Position numbers and translations under genes: made by a program. Shown piece by piece: positions 1-11,265 of a stretch of DNA of 64,000 nucleotides. Within the stretch, counting starts at the first letter, position 1, and each line of letters starts with the position of its first letter. The notes beneath the pieces were generated by a model that was given only the letters and a program-made list of their open reading frames with translations, had not been told where the DNA came from and made no database searches. The DNA comes from Aplidium turbinatum (taxonomy: Eukaryota > Chordata > Ascidiacea > Aplousobranchia > Polyclinidae), in assembly GCA_918807975.1 (NCBI GenBank), contig OU964919.1, forward strand, positions 12,976,001 through 13,040,000, given 5' to 3'.

Positions 1-1024
1 TAATACACTTTAAAAATACAGATAAATGCTTAAGCACACTTTGTTGTGTTGAACAATTCATTCTGAATAGCCAGGAGCAGCGAAAGACCAAGCAAAAGCA
101 AAACTTTAAGCAACAATTTTGCATATTTAAATATAATGTCATTGATTTTATTTGACGGCCGCTCTTCAAAAAGCATATCATGTGATGTAAGAAACTGAAC
201 TCGCCAAAGTTTTCCTAGATCAAATATTTATAAAAAAAAAAAGACAAAAACTTCAATGCGTAATACTATAAGTGGACGATGTTAAAGACTGGTTGTTTTC
301 TCATTGAAAGCAATTCATTTTCAGAAGTCACTCAAAACAACTAAATCATTATGGTCACATTCAGTTAGGTAAGCTAAATGATTAAATAATCAATTTCTTG
401 AATTCTATGTGATTTTTAAATGTTTTTATATAATGCAATAAATGGACAATAGGCCAAATTGAATTGATAAGAAACGCCAGCTTATTGGCCAAGTTTGACC
501 TTAATAATCTTGATTACTATCAAATTATCCATATGCGTCACTACTGCAATCAAAAGTTGTCTGAGCATTTATAAATCTTTGTATAAACACTAAAATATTT
601 ATTAGAGTTGTGTAATTTGACAACTTTGCCAGTTTGCGGAAGCTTGTGAATATTTGATACTTTGCCGTTTCAGGTTCCGCTTACAGGCCATGCAAGTAGC
701 CGACAAGCATTTCAGTTTCTAATGTGGCATAGCTTTCATAGAACCAAAAAATTATCTGAATAGTAGTTTTATTAAAGTACAAACACATAAAACCAAACAA
801 CAGTACGATAATAAAATATATATATAATAATAATATGATTATATTCTTATTTATGTTATTACATCAAATTTATTTATTGCTCTCTAAAACCTCTACCTAC
901 AGCCCTGTTTCACCCTAAAAGGGGGATCGTTGAAGGTCCTTATACTGTACAAATAGAATTTTATTAATTTTAAATAAAAATTTATGTTGTTATATATTTT
1001 ATTACATTGAATGCGCTACTTTTG
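1..1024. other. Gene-free stretch upstream of receptor exons
   Basis: AT-rich sequence with no exon I can support. It should lie in an intron of the receptor whose TM4 exon begins at 1891, or just upstream of it. A short open frame near 640-700 was considered as an ICL2 exon and not accepted. An AT microsatellite-like patch lies near 810-850. Confidence 0.5.
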
Positions 1025-1565
1025 CATATAATTCTGCTGGCAATATGTTGCCTCATCACCTCTCCAAATATTTTAAAAATCTAAACCACCTTCTTAACCA
1101 CAACACTCGACAGAAAGTTAAACAGAAATTTTATCTAACCAATTGTAAATCAAACACAGACAAGAACAAAGTTACCTAGTTGTAAAGCTTTGCAACACCA
1201 TTTCCACAGACCTTTAAAACCAATAACTATGTTTCAAAGCGAAATTAAAAAGCACTTTCTTAAACTATACAACAACTAGGCGTGGATATATTACTTAGCC
1301 TACCACTGTCTCGCTACCTGTTAACATATCTAACTTTGTTGGTTTGTTTATTTTATTTTTGTTTATTTATTTTATTTTCTTGTTGTACTGTCGTTGTTAT
1401 TGCCTCTTCTTTTTGAAGTTTTTATTTTTATTTGTATGAAGGTGGGCAGCTGACCTCGTTTACCGTGTGGTCTTTCACTGTCATCCTAGTAGGCCTACCA
1501 GTACCACATTCAATGTATTTCAATATATTAATTGATGCGTATGTGCTGTAGTGCTAAACCAAATA
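1025..1565 (+). mobile_element. LINE 3' end (CR1/L2/Jockey-like), truncated
   Basis: The + strand frame at 1039-1180 reads LPHHLSKYFKNL and then HNTRQK..FYLTNC, the pattern typical of the C-terminal end of non-LTR reverse-transcriptase ORF2. A second frame closes with FQSEIKKHFLKLYNN and a stop at 1277-1279, so the ORF is frameshifted and interrupted. The remaining 280 bp looks like a 3' UTR ending in an A-rich AATAAAAAG tail near 1560. The 5' part is missing. It sits in a receptor intron. The clade is inferred from the terminal motif only. Confidence 0.6.
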
Positions 1566-1890
1566 AAAAGAATCTAAATCCATATGTTATTTTGTATATC
1601 ACATAAGATTTTTGAAAACATGTAAACAACAAATAAATAAGATAATACAAGCCTTCAAATTTAATTGTTTTGTGTTTTAATTGAAATATTGTTTTATTTG
1701 TGGTATTACTTGGATTTCTTTCCAGTACAACAAACTAAATTCTCTACTGAAGCTCTGTGTGTAAAAACTAAAAGGAAAATGTTTTGTATGCAAATATTAA
1801 AGGTAAAAGTTATCCCCTATAAGTTCATTTAGAGTTAAGAATTATGTAAATGGAAATTATTCAACTTTTACTCATTTGTAAAAATTGCAG

Positions 1891-4800
1891 ATATTCATCT
1901 CCGTGGTGTGGACGATCTGCCTTGGAACGTCTTTTCTCCTTTCGATTTCTTGGCTAGGCTCCTTCCCACGTGACCGAAGTGGGTCATCAATCGATTTCAA
2001 TTGGCCTTCTTGCTCTGCTGACGTCAACAAGTACGTCTGAGCTAAGTTTAAAAACGGTTGTTGTTTTTGTTTGTTTTAAATATCAATGATGTTTTTTTTT
2101 TTTTTTTAAAAACGATGATTTCTAAATCAAATTTAATTTAATAGAGGATAAAAGATGGCCTTTCTGGTACTGCTCTACTTAATCAAATGATCTATCATTG
2201 CCATAGCTTAGAGCAGTGGTTCTTAACCTTTTTGTTTTGGTGGACTCCTTTTGGTGCCTTCGAAGCGGTCGCGGACCCCTAAAAATTCTATTTAAAATTT
2301 TGGTATATTGCGCCTCTTTATGGAATCATATTATGTTACATAAGTTTCGAAGCAACATACTCAGAAGAATTTGCTGAATTCGCAACGCACTTGACGATTG
2401 ATGAGATGGACTGATGAGATGGACTTAGCCTATGTTATGAGCTATATTAAAATATATAGCTCATATATAGCTCATATATAGCTCATTTTATCAGTATGTT
2501 TTTGTGTTGTGCCATCGTTGCTGAACAGGTTGTATTAACCTGTTTTAGCCACCTTGATAAAGTCAGTCGTGCTGACTGACGAAACGTCGGAAAAAAAAGC
2601 TAGTTATCATCTTTAACATCACGAGGTAACCTAGTAAATAGTCACCAGAAGAACGCAAATTAATTTTATTATGAGCTATATGTTGACACACAGGATCAAA
2701 CATCAGTAATCTATATGCTGATTTAATGTTTTTCTATAAATTTTATCAAAAGTTAATAGAATAGCCTACTTGCAACCGTTACAAAGAATTTTTCCTTTTT
2801 TTCATTTGTAATCAATATTAATTCGTTATAATCGCAGTCATTGCAAAACTGTGAGTGGTTATTGACTGCTGACTAACTGTGAGTGGTGATAGACTGCTGA
2901 CTAACGTTTGCATTTCTAAGTTAATCATATCAACAACCTGCTGTCTCAAAAGAATTAAGTTGAACATAGCCAACATAGCCTTATTAAAAGGTTTAAGTCA
3001 TTTATATGATATTTTTAGTTCTAACCAAACCAAACCTTTGTGCCATGTCCTTTGCAATTTCAAACGACGCACCAGTGCGTTGCGACTTACAACTTGAGAA
3101 TCACTGTAGGCTAGTACATAAACAAACCACAAACAATTTCTAAATTTCAGAATTTATCAATCATGCTGAAAACTCGGAAATTTGCGCGGACCCCTTGAAA
3201 TCGCTTCACGGACCCCCGGTTGAGAACCACTGGTTTAGAGTATATTAAATATTACACTTGTGGTTGAAGTTAGGTTCAGCTAATTCATTGTGATGTCATC
3301 ATTAAATTTAAATACTTTAACCTGAAACAGTCGCACATGAGACTTAAAACATTGTAGGAGTGCTAATTTCAAGATAGTCCGAGAAAAATTCATAATACCA
3401 ACAACACTCGAATGTATTTAATTGATTAACTGAGGGAATCTGTATCCTTAGACTGAGAAAGCTACTGTGGAAGCTTAGTCTTGGCGGCTTCGTATGTAGA
3501 AGATTTGAAACGCTGACGCAGACCTGGTCACCAAGATTGACAGAGTGGAGTTTCCGATTGTTGAAGTGTAGTTTTCTGTGAAGTTTTGCATCCATTATAG
3601 GCTACCACAAGGTGCCCCTGAATGGAGAGCGGTCTTTGAAATGTGCCGCTCAAGCGCACACCTCCAGAGCCGAACAGCTTGATCTTGGGGAAGTTTGAAA
3701 ATAACTCTTTCATTGCACTTGTACATTTTTGTTTCAAAACTTTTGTTTTGACAGGGCCCAACACATAGTGGTCTATGTAGCAGTAGTTTACCCTATCTTC
3801 TATTACGTGCCTCTTGTTCTGGTGATGCTGTTTTCAACTGGGATCGCGCTCAAGCTTTATCTTCTTAGAAAAAATCGAAATAAATTGAAAGGTAAAAAAT
3901 TCTGATAGCAACAGTTGGATAAAGCTGGAAGCAAACACAGTAAGACCTCATTAATGTGACTTATTCTATTCTGTCAAATGTTGTTAATTCAGCGAGGTTG
4001 TCCGACTGCCCGGATCAAAAGAAAAGGAACGGAGTAGTGCAAGTAATCCTTTTTTATTTGTAAATTTGTGTCTCATTAGCAGAAAATCTCAATGACATTA
4101 TTCAAGTTCTTTCCAGATCTTACTGAAGACTATTGAAATTGAGAATAATTATTAGAATTAAAGAATATGCGCAGAAATCGATTTATTAGAAGCAGCGTAT
4201 CGCATAAATATCTTTGAAAATATTGTACGCATCATTACTTGCAGCTAGGGACGTATATTTCATTGTTATTACTCGAGGCTAATGTTTTGATTAGTTTGTT
4301 GTTTTCAAAATTTAATTGTAATACTTCTTTTCCAAATGTTAGGACGACGAAACAGGAATACAGATGATGTTACCGAAGCAAAACGAAGTAGAAAAGAAAT
4401 GCAAATCCTCCTCCAACTAAGTCTTATTGTAGGATCTTTCCTTGTGGGATATATCCCACAGACAGGTTTGTTAGTTTGATAGAAAAATAAAGAATCTAAA
4501 ATGTAAATAGGCTGCTACGTAAACGCATGTTCAGCCAAAAACTTTACTGTCCTTTTCTTCAGTGCTATAAAAGTTTAAAGAAGTAAAAAAAAAACACTGT
4601 ACAGCACTGAAGACGAGAACAGTACAGTTTTCGAAACGTTTGCTGAACATGAGTTTAGTATGTTTATCTTGATTCCATTGCTTTTTTTTATTAAAATACG
4701 ATGTTTTGTTGGATTGCTTTGACCTACAAATTGAATCTTTTCTCTTTGATGTGTTGCTTTTCATGAGCAAATATTTATTGATAGAAACCGTTTTTTGTAC

Positions 4801-6385
4801 AATTAATTTTTTTAAGCTATTTTCCTATTTGATTCTTTTTGAATAGAGGTTAATTGAAAAAGTCATCGTAGCCGACACGCATAAAAACCAATGTAAGAAA
4901 ATTTGTAAATTACAGTAGTTTTGGTTGATGAAATATTGTTATTAATTTTGTGTGTTGCTTTCTTGTAGCTTAACCTTCGAGTGATATTATAAAATGGTTA
5001 GAAGACTGAAATTAGAAATTTTCAAAAATTCTCATGGGAAAACTCTATTTACAAGTCTCTTGTTGACATTTAATTACACATCGCCTTAAGTGAATATTCC
5101 TGATGGCTCATAAACAAGATCAATACTGCAGTAGCCTATTGTTTAAGCAAGGAAAGCTGGAAGAAAGAGTGCAAACAATTGTATGTTTGTGCAAATCTCA
5201 AATGATGCAGGCCTTTGCTAGTTGTTAAAAAATACGAGAACTACCTGAATTACAAGCAACTGCTTTACGAAATCGATTTCTTGAGTATTGGGCCCTTTTG
5301 TAAAAATTTGTCATTACAAAGTAAAGAAGTCGTAGAAAAGTGACAGTCGGTCTCAGAGGATTTCCTAAACCGGTGACATTTAAACAGCATTGTTTTCAAT
5401 CCTGTGCTCCTGCCTCAGTTTCTTGTTGTTGAAAAGTGTTGTAAGAGAAAACTGTTCATATGATTTATTAGGCTGCATTTCTAACAGTCTAGGGACGAGC
5501 CTAACACTATTTCTAGTTTACCTTTAGCAAAGAATCTAAGACTTACAAACAAAGTTTTGCATTATAGCCTATCATTTCTACGTCAACGACCCGTCTACGC
5601 CTTCCCAACCGTATGTTGCTTGGCTATTTGCATATGTGGCATTTTTGATGCTGCGAGTCACCGAATGCTTTAATCCTATCTTGTACAATGTCTCTTCAAG
5701 GTATGTTGACTGTTTTGTTTTTTGTAGAACAAGTTAATAAGTTTTTTCCAGAATAAGAAGGTAATAAAATTACTTTGCTAAAAATATCAATATGTCTTTG
5801 GAATTCGCTTTTCATAAGCAAAGCCCGCCTTGTTACGTTTGGTGATTTGGCCTAAATGTTTAGTTTCCACTAAATTAGCTTTATCTATGCAACAAATTGG
5901 TATACAGTGAGTGGAAAACATAATCAAGAACAGCTCTCCATTCAGCGGCAACTAATGAATGAAATAATTCACAGAAAACAATATTTCAAGAATCGGAAAT
6001 CTGTCAAGCTCGATAACCGGGCCTGCGTCAGTGGTTCAAAGCCTCCACAAGTATGCGAAACTGCCAGGATAAAGCCCTCAGTGAAGCTTTCTCAATACAA
6101 GGATAAAAATTTTTCAATTCAATAACAGAACAATTTGTCGCAAATATTTTTTGACAACAATCTTGTTTTGAGACACTGAAGTATATCATGACATGCTATA
6201 TGAGAGGCTGCGTGATCTAAAATATTTATGATGTGAACTATTTGGTTATGACTCACATGCAATTTACGTTTTGTTTTGGCAGCAAAATGAGACGAGAGAC
6301 GAAACGGATACTAGAACCTCTGTGTGGAAACATAGTCTGTATAAGAAGCAATGCGGTCATGACAACTGCCACCTCTTCAATCTAA
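1891..6385 (+). CDS. Class A (rhodopsin-like) GPCR, TM4 to C-terminus
   Basis: Five + strand exons join in phase: 1891-2030, 3755-3891, 4343-4465, 5568-5700 and 6283-6385 (stop TAA 6383-6385), each bounded by AG and GT. The first encodes TM4 (IFISVVWTICLGTSFLLS) and ECL2 with a cysteine in PSCSADVN. The second is TM5 (VYVAVVYPIFYYVPLVLVM) running into a basic ICL3. The third is ICL3 and TM6. The fourth is TM7 ending in NPILYN, the NPxxY motif. The last is a short basic tail. TM6 reads FLVGYIPQT, with glycine and tyrosine where most class A receptors have the CW of CWxP, although the proline is kept. TM1-TM3 and the start codon were not found, so the gene is incomplete here. Ligand unknown; a plasma-membrane signalling receptor by family. 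Introns hold LINE, hAT and SINE insertions. Confidence 0.88.
2214..3232. mobile_element. hAT-type non-autonomous transposon
   Basis: The left end CAGTGGTTCTTAACC and the right end GGTTGAGAACCACTG form terminal inverted repeats typical of hAT elements. Flanking 8-bp target duplications are GCTTAGAG (2206-2213) and GTTTAGAG (3233-3240), with one mismatch. Subterminal 'cggacccc' blocks occur at both ends. No transposase frame is visible in the 1,019 bp. It lies in the receptor intron between the TM4 and TM5 exons. Confidence 0.85.
2452..2486. repeat. Short tandem repeat (atatagctcat units)
   Basis: About three copies of a 12-13 bp unit of the form atatatagctc, inside the hAT element. A second small direct repeat (gatgagatggact, two copies) lies just upstream at about 2399-2424. 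Confidence 0.7.
3488..3692 (-). mobile_element. tRNA-derived SINE, family A (partial)
   Basis: The - strand matches the other family A copies (12325, 28322, 29253): the block encoding 'ctctccattcagcggcac' is present as its complement near 3615-3635, and the tail block beside 'gacgcagacctggtcacc' near 3510. The tRNA-like head is degraded. It lies upstream of the TM5 exon of the receptor. Confidence 0.7.
4607..4640 (+). ncRNA. Hammerhead-ribozyme-like motif (PLE-type remnant?)
   Basis: CTGAAGA fits the CUGANGA core. It is followed by a potential stem GAGAAC/GTTTTC and then GAAACGTT. One extra base separates the core from the stem, so catalytic competence is doubtful. Nearby text (tgctgaacatgagtttag) recurs in altered form at 38400-38425, which suggests a dispersed element. 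Assignment to Penelope-like elements is inference. Confidence 0.3.
5908..6115 (+). mobile_element. tRNA-derived SINE, family A (5'-truncated)
   Basis: Shares 'agctctccattcagcggc', 'cctgcgtcagtggttcaaagcc' (in part) and 'acaagtatgcgaaactgcca' with the full-length family A copies. The tRNA-like promoter head is missing. Located in the last receptor intron. Confidence 0.75.
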
Positions 6386-7005
6386 TATTCGGATGATGAC
6401 ATCGAGACAAGAAGTTCAAAAACAAAAAAGCGGAAAACAAAAAGCGGAAAAACAATTTCGTTCCTTGCCATTCGTTTTTTCTAAAAATAAAAAAGGGTAG
6501 AAAAGCTTTTTTGTCTTTATATAAACACTTTACTGTATGTCCAAAAAAGTATCAGTACTTTTAATTTATTAATTGACTTTACAGTATATTGACGTTTAAC
6601 GTGTCATAGCTTTTGATGTTTCAATGTCGTAGCTTTCGATGGTTTCATGTTGTTTCATGTTGTTTTTTTTATTTATTTTTTTTTTTAAATTCAATTTTCC
6701 ATTGTTCAGCTGTTAATAACCGTTATAAACGCTTTCTACTTTTTGTCAAATTATAAAACCTTTTGCATGAAATTACAGTCTATATTACGGTGCAATCTTT
6801 AAGCTTAGGTTTTGCTGAATGACAAAGAAACGGAACCAATAATTACAAATGGTTTAACCTTGTTTTCATTAAGTGTGTTTAACTTTTTACTGTAACGTGT
6901 ATGGTGACTCCCACCAATAAATATTGTAATCACGGAGACATTCTTCAACAATGCTAAGACTTATAAAATAATATGTATGAACATATGGGGGTTTGTGAAG
7001 TCATT
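6386..7005. other. Receptor 3' UTR and intergenic DNA
   Basis: The first AATAAA after the receptor stop is at 6486-6491, about 100 bp downstream, and is the likely polyadenylation signal. Beyond it I see only AT-rich sequence with T runs (6660-6690). Confidence 0.45.
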
Positions 7006-7235
7006 AAGGTTCCCGATCGAACGAAAATGATTAGCTTAGTGTAGCGTGAAACTCGCCATACTCGGGTTTCACCCTTGTTTGGAATCATCTGTGCTGCATA
7101 CTCATGTGTCTTGACCGGGAATCGAACTTCTAACTTGATGGGAATCATGAACGTCTCCGACTTCAGTGGGAATCGAACATCTGTCGAGATTGTACTACCG
7201 TGTCCAGTATTCCGTTCTTTACCACTCGCCCATAC
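7005..7235 (-). mobile_element. SINE-like repeat with two tRNA-type B boxes
   Basis: On the - strand TGGGCGAGTGGTAAAG (A-box-like) is followed by GTTCGATTCCC (B box) near 7170, and a second GTTCGATTCCC lies near 7122. No acceptor stem closes either, so these are not working tRNA genes. Two tandem tRNA-like heads suggest a composite SINE. A 16-bp stretch at 7014 (cgatcgaacgaaaatg) recurs at 40382 in an MFAP1 intron. Confidence 0.45.
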
Positions 7236-8300
7236 ATCAAGACAATGTACAGTATGTTGTTAATTACAGTCTTAGTCCCTTCAATGTAAAAGAAGATGCC
7301 TGGATTTTTGTGTGTACGCAGAGAAGCATAAATCCACAACAATAAAATAATATATCTAAATCATAACAACATAACTTCACATCAGGCAATAGAGCCACTG
7401 ATGTTGAAATAACAGTGGAAGTTACTGGTCTGTTTATATCAGCAATGAGTCCAAAGCGGAAAATATGGGATTGCTTTTACTATCAAAGTAACAATAACGC
7501 TGAAATTCTGTTGCGGTGGTAATTTTTTTTATTTGTATCGATGAATTTCTTTGAAAATGCAGTTTGTTGCCGTATTGAAGCAATTTGTATAATAATCATT
7601 ATTTTCCAGTTAGTAAATTTGTACATTTTGCATTGATTAGACGCCTGCAGACGTTGTATCAATGTTAAAATGATATATTTACTAGCTGAGTTGGTCAACG
7701 TAAAAATAGCAATTCACAGACATATTCTGACATTGTTGTGCAATAAATGTAACTTTTATTTCAATTCGCCAGCTTGTTTACCGGACGGAGTAGCTTAAAT
7801 AGAATGAAATGACTAAAAAGAATTTGTTAACGCAAAGTATTTTATTTCGAAAGGAAATATAACGTTTCATTTTGTAAATGAAGAATTTGCCGTGTCAAAA
7901 AATAGGATATGTCTATTGAGAAAAATTTCCTGTTTGCGAATCGAATAACTTAATTTCTACATTTAGGCAATCCCAAAAGGTCGTTTGGACTTTTAGGCAA
8001 TCCCAAAAGGTAGTTTGGATTTTTAGCAAAACAAAATTTTGTTTCATTTCTAAATGTTTTTGTTTTGAATATCCTACAGCTTCAAAAAAGTGTTCAGCCA
8101 ATGTAACTGACATTTGCAAAAGCAATAAAAACTGGTTACTAAACCTGATTCAAAGATTTTATTAATGTTGGACCAATAGCGCCACCTCGCGTGGTTTACT
8201 AAAGTATTGACATTACGCCAGGAATCGTAAATAGGTTTGATGTTGAAGCTGAATGGAATCCCGTTGGCTTTGAATAAGTGGCTTTTTGTCATTCCATTCA
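7236..8300. other. Gene-free stretch between receptor and LINE fragment
   Basis: No coding signal. It contains a degraded palindromic MITE at about 7615-7690 and a direct repeat of about 27 bp at 7967-8028 (aggcaatcccaaaaggt, twice). Confidence 0.5.
7615..7690. mobile_element. Palindromic MITE family P (degraded copy)
   Basis: Centre GACGCCTGCAGACGTTG is flanked by arms 'ttgcatt..att' and 'atcaatgttaaaa', matching the better copies at 32569 and 46104. Confidence 0.5.
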
Positions 8301-8302
8301 GT

Positions 8303-8560
8303 CACAGTTACCCAATCATCATCATCAGCCGATCATGTCACTGCTGGCAGATGGTCTCCACATATGTTTCCACACCATTCTGTCTTTTGCTGTTTTCATC
8401 TAGGTGATGCCAATCTTTTCTTCTATGTCATCTCGCCATCTTCTTTTTGGTCTCCCTATAGTTCTTCTTGCATATCTTGGTGTCTATTCAGTGGTTTTCT
8501 TGGCCCATCTGTTGTCTGTCATTCTTGCTACATGTCCCGCCCATCCCAATAAGCCACTGT
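8303..8560 (-). mobile_element. LINE ORF2 C-terminal fragment (RTE-like)
   Basis: The - strand translation reads WAGHVARMTDNRWAKKTTE, stop, TPRYARRTIGRPKRRWRDDI, the GHVAR..RGRPKRRWRDD signature found at the C-terminus of many non-LTR retrotransposons. It is followed by a TGATGATGATGA terminus at 8313-8330. Two in-frame stops show it is dead. Only the last ~85 codons remain. Confidence 0.75.
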
Positions 8561-10094
8561 AAATCGGGCTCATAAAAATAAAAACTTAGGCTAAAACAGT
8601 TGCTTTGACTGTTGATATTTTCGGGCACTTTGACATTTTTGGGCAATTACATTACTCCCGTCTCAGGTAGCTGCTTCTCCGAATTAAAGTAAACAAACGT
8701 TATCGGTAAACAAACGTTATTCAATTTTTTGATTTTTGGCGCAAGAAGTAATTTACAGGGTACCTCGCACGAGAAAAATGTTGGAAACAGTGTCGTCGAG
8801 GAAGCAATAAATGTACGGCCGGAGCAGTGTCAACAGAGCATCATACTTGGGTGGTACAAAATAATTGTAGGCTACTTTCAGCTCCAAGGTATGACGAAAG
8901 TACTCAAATGACGAAGAGCAACTTACCACGGTTTTCAAAAGCGGAACTAAAAGTCAATCTAAAAATTAAAATGTTGTATTTTTCGGTAAGTGCATGCACT
9001 ACGATGGAGAATAAGGCTAATATTAACTGGCAGTCTATAGGTGGTACAATCATTTCGTAGACTTGATAAAGTGCTGTCCGTATCAGTGTACTCGCAGTCT
9101 TTGTTTCAACAAGCCTTGCAGAAAGATCACAGTTCAAGATTTTTTGCAAAGACAGCTGCTTACTCTGACTCGACAATTGTATGTTGATGTTCACTTTTAT
9201 GATTTACTCCAAAAGCGGATAGAAATTATTTTTGGTACTGATACTAAGCAGTATCTTTTTCAAATAGAGTACGTTTGTTTAGTGATGTAACATCTTGGAA
9301 AGCTGTGTTCAAACAACTGAAACTAAAAAAAAACTATTAAACTTGGACTTTACGTTATTTTAATGTTGAAAAAGTTTAGATTTGTAAGCTCATTATCTTT
9401 GTAAACCATTGCTCATTTTCCCAGCATCATTTTTTACGACATGAATTGACCTCCGAAGAAACTGTGAACTTTTTGAATTAGAAAAAAAAGCAATAAATCT
9501 CTTTGATCATAAAAAAATCCCTTTTTTTAAAGCGCATTGAAGCTTTCACATTCACCCGCATTACATGATCGGAAAACAAAAGACCAGCTTTCTGTTTTCG
9601 TTTTCAACAAGCTGTGCTTTCGGATCAGCAAATAATGCTTTGGGCTGACTTGCCGTCTGATTGTTTTCTTGCCGTTTCTTCAGCTGTGCTGAAAATCGAG
9701 CTTTTCACATTTCTGTTCAATTGCAAAGCAGAAAGCAGGACAGTCTTATGAAAGGGAGAGATATTTTGGATCAGCCATTTCAAATTAAGGATTTTAGTTT
9801 GTTTTTCCACAAAATTGATGACAAAAATATATTTTATACAATTTTGTATTAGGTGTTCAATAGATAATTTTAATTCCGTCTTGATCGATTTCGAAATTTT
9901 TGAGGTTAATTGTAGGCAAGTAGCAAAGGAACTACAAGAGCAAAGAAAAATTGCACAATTTTGGATTGATCTCAATTTGAGGAAAATGAATCTCGATCTA
10001 TAATTTACAATTTTATGATGAAAACATGATGACTTGTGTTGTGTTGTACTGTATTCCACCCGTACCTTAATTGTGACGTGTTTTGTACTTCAAC
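8561..10094. other. Gene-free stretch
   Basis: Several frames of 60-144 codons overlap on both strands at 8730-10060, but none has a recognisable domain, splice partners or codon bias; the 144-codon - strand frame (9625-10059) is low-complexity K/S/I-rich. I regard them as chance frames. A 14-bp direct repeat (aaacaaacgttatc/t) occurs at about 8690-8720. Confidence 0.45.
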
Positions 10095-10102
10095 TGTTAA
10101 AC

Positions 10103-10272
10103 CGAGACTTCTCAAACTTTTTTATTGTGCGACCCCATTTTAGAAAATTATTTTTCATGCAACCCCTTAGAGTGGGCAGTTTACAATGCCCACTACCCAC
10201 TCTAGGCCCATTTTAAATTTCTTTGACAGACCTAAAATTACGATTTGCGACCCATGCTTTGGTAAACCCTTG
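10103..10272. mobile_element. Short hAT MITE with perfect 8-bp duplication
   Basis: Flanked by identical TGTTAAAC at 10095-10102 and 10273-10280. The ends (cgagacttctcaaactttt and its diverged complement) resemble the CAGGGGTTCTCAAACTTTT termini of hAT MITEs, with the typical 'gcgacccc' subterminal block. Confidence 0.75.
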
Positions 10273-10280
10273 TGTTAAAC

Positions 10281-11265
10281 GACCATAATGATAGCAAAAG
10301 AACTGATTCTTGAAGTAATAAGCAGGGCTGTGGAATTGGAGTCGGACAGATTATGACGTAGGCTATCCGGAGTCGGAGTCGGCCAGTTATAAACCGGATA
10401 GTTGCAGTTGTACATTTTTTCTGGACTTCACTGCCCTGATAATAAGATCACAACTGCTCTGATTTGTCCGGAATTTACCTGAATCCCCTTTATCACGGGG
10501 CACTATAGAATCTGTCATCAAAAACTTGTCTGAAACAAGTTGAGAGTCAGTTTCTAGCACTCTATTATAGCGCTTGTTGGCTAGCACTAAGATGCCTTGG
10601 TAAGCTAATCACTGAGGGAAAGTTTGCGTGTGTTACTAAGTATACATAGCATTAGTAGCGTTGACAGAAAGGTACTTTAAACGCAAACCCAGGACAAATT
10701 TGTACATTTTTAGGGGGCCGTAAAATGAAAAAAACACATTAAATTCTTAGATAGTGTCTTGTTTCTGTTAACGTGCCTTGTTAGCAAAACCTGGGCGTCT
10801 GACATTAGCACCGAGTCCAAATAACCCTCTCAACCAACAGCACCTTTTGGTAAAGCTACGATTTTGTAATTGGAAGCAAAATTTTCAAATGAGCATAAGA
10901 ATTAGAAAGCAGAAATATCCTACGAATCTATTGACCAGGTAGAAATTGTAAACATACCGTTTAGCACGGTTACAGTCTTGTTTGAAACAATTAATTTTAT
11001 TGAAATGGTTTATTGTATAGTTCTGTTTTGGTGCGTATGCATTTAGTCGACTGATAAAGACAAACAAGATTCTAAGTTTTCGTATGAATTAATTTAGTTT
11101 ATAATTATGCTTTCAGGAATTGTAACTTTTATGTAACTTTTTCAAGTGTACCAAAATTCTAGAAAAGTGGTAATAAATTCCCCTCAGGGCTCACATTCTC
11201 TATCGAGAATTTAAACGCATACGAATTTTGGCAAAAGATTGGCAAAGCCCTGGCGCGCAAACAAA
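10281..11265. other. Upstream region of the Zic gene
   Basis: No exon recognised. 10324-10405 resembles one end of a hAT element (cagggctgtggaattggagtcgg type). The rest is AT-rich and should hold the Zic promoter; I see no convincing TATA box or operator to name. Confidence 0.4.

Noticed and set aside
640-700. Open frame FRLQAMQVADK, resembling a GPCR ICL2 exon
   Set aside because: An exon here would need to be only about 22 bp to end in the right phase, and the upstream frame shows no TM3 or DRY motif.
7148-7235. tRNA gene on the - strand
   Set aside because: A and B boxes are present, but no acceptor stem closes; better explained as a SINE head.
9625-10059. 144-codon frame on the - strand
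   Set aside because: Low-complexity composition, overlapping + strand frames, no domain and no splice partners; likely chance in AT-rich DNA.
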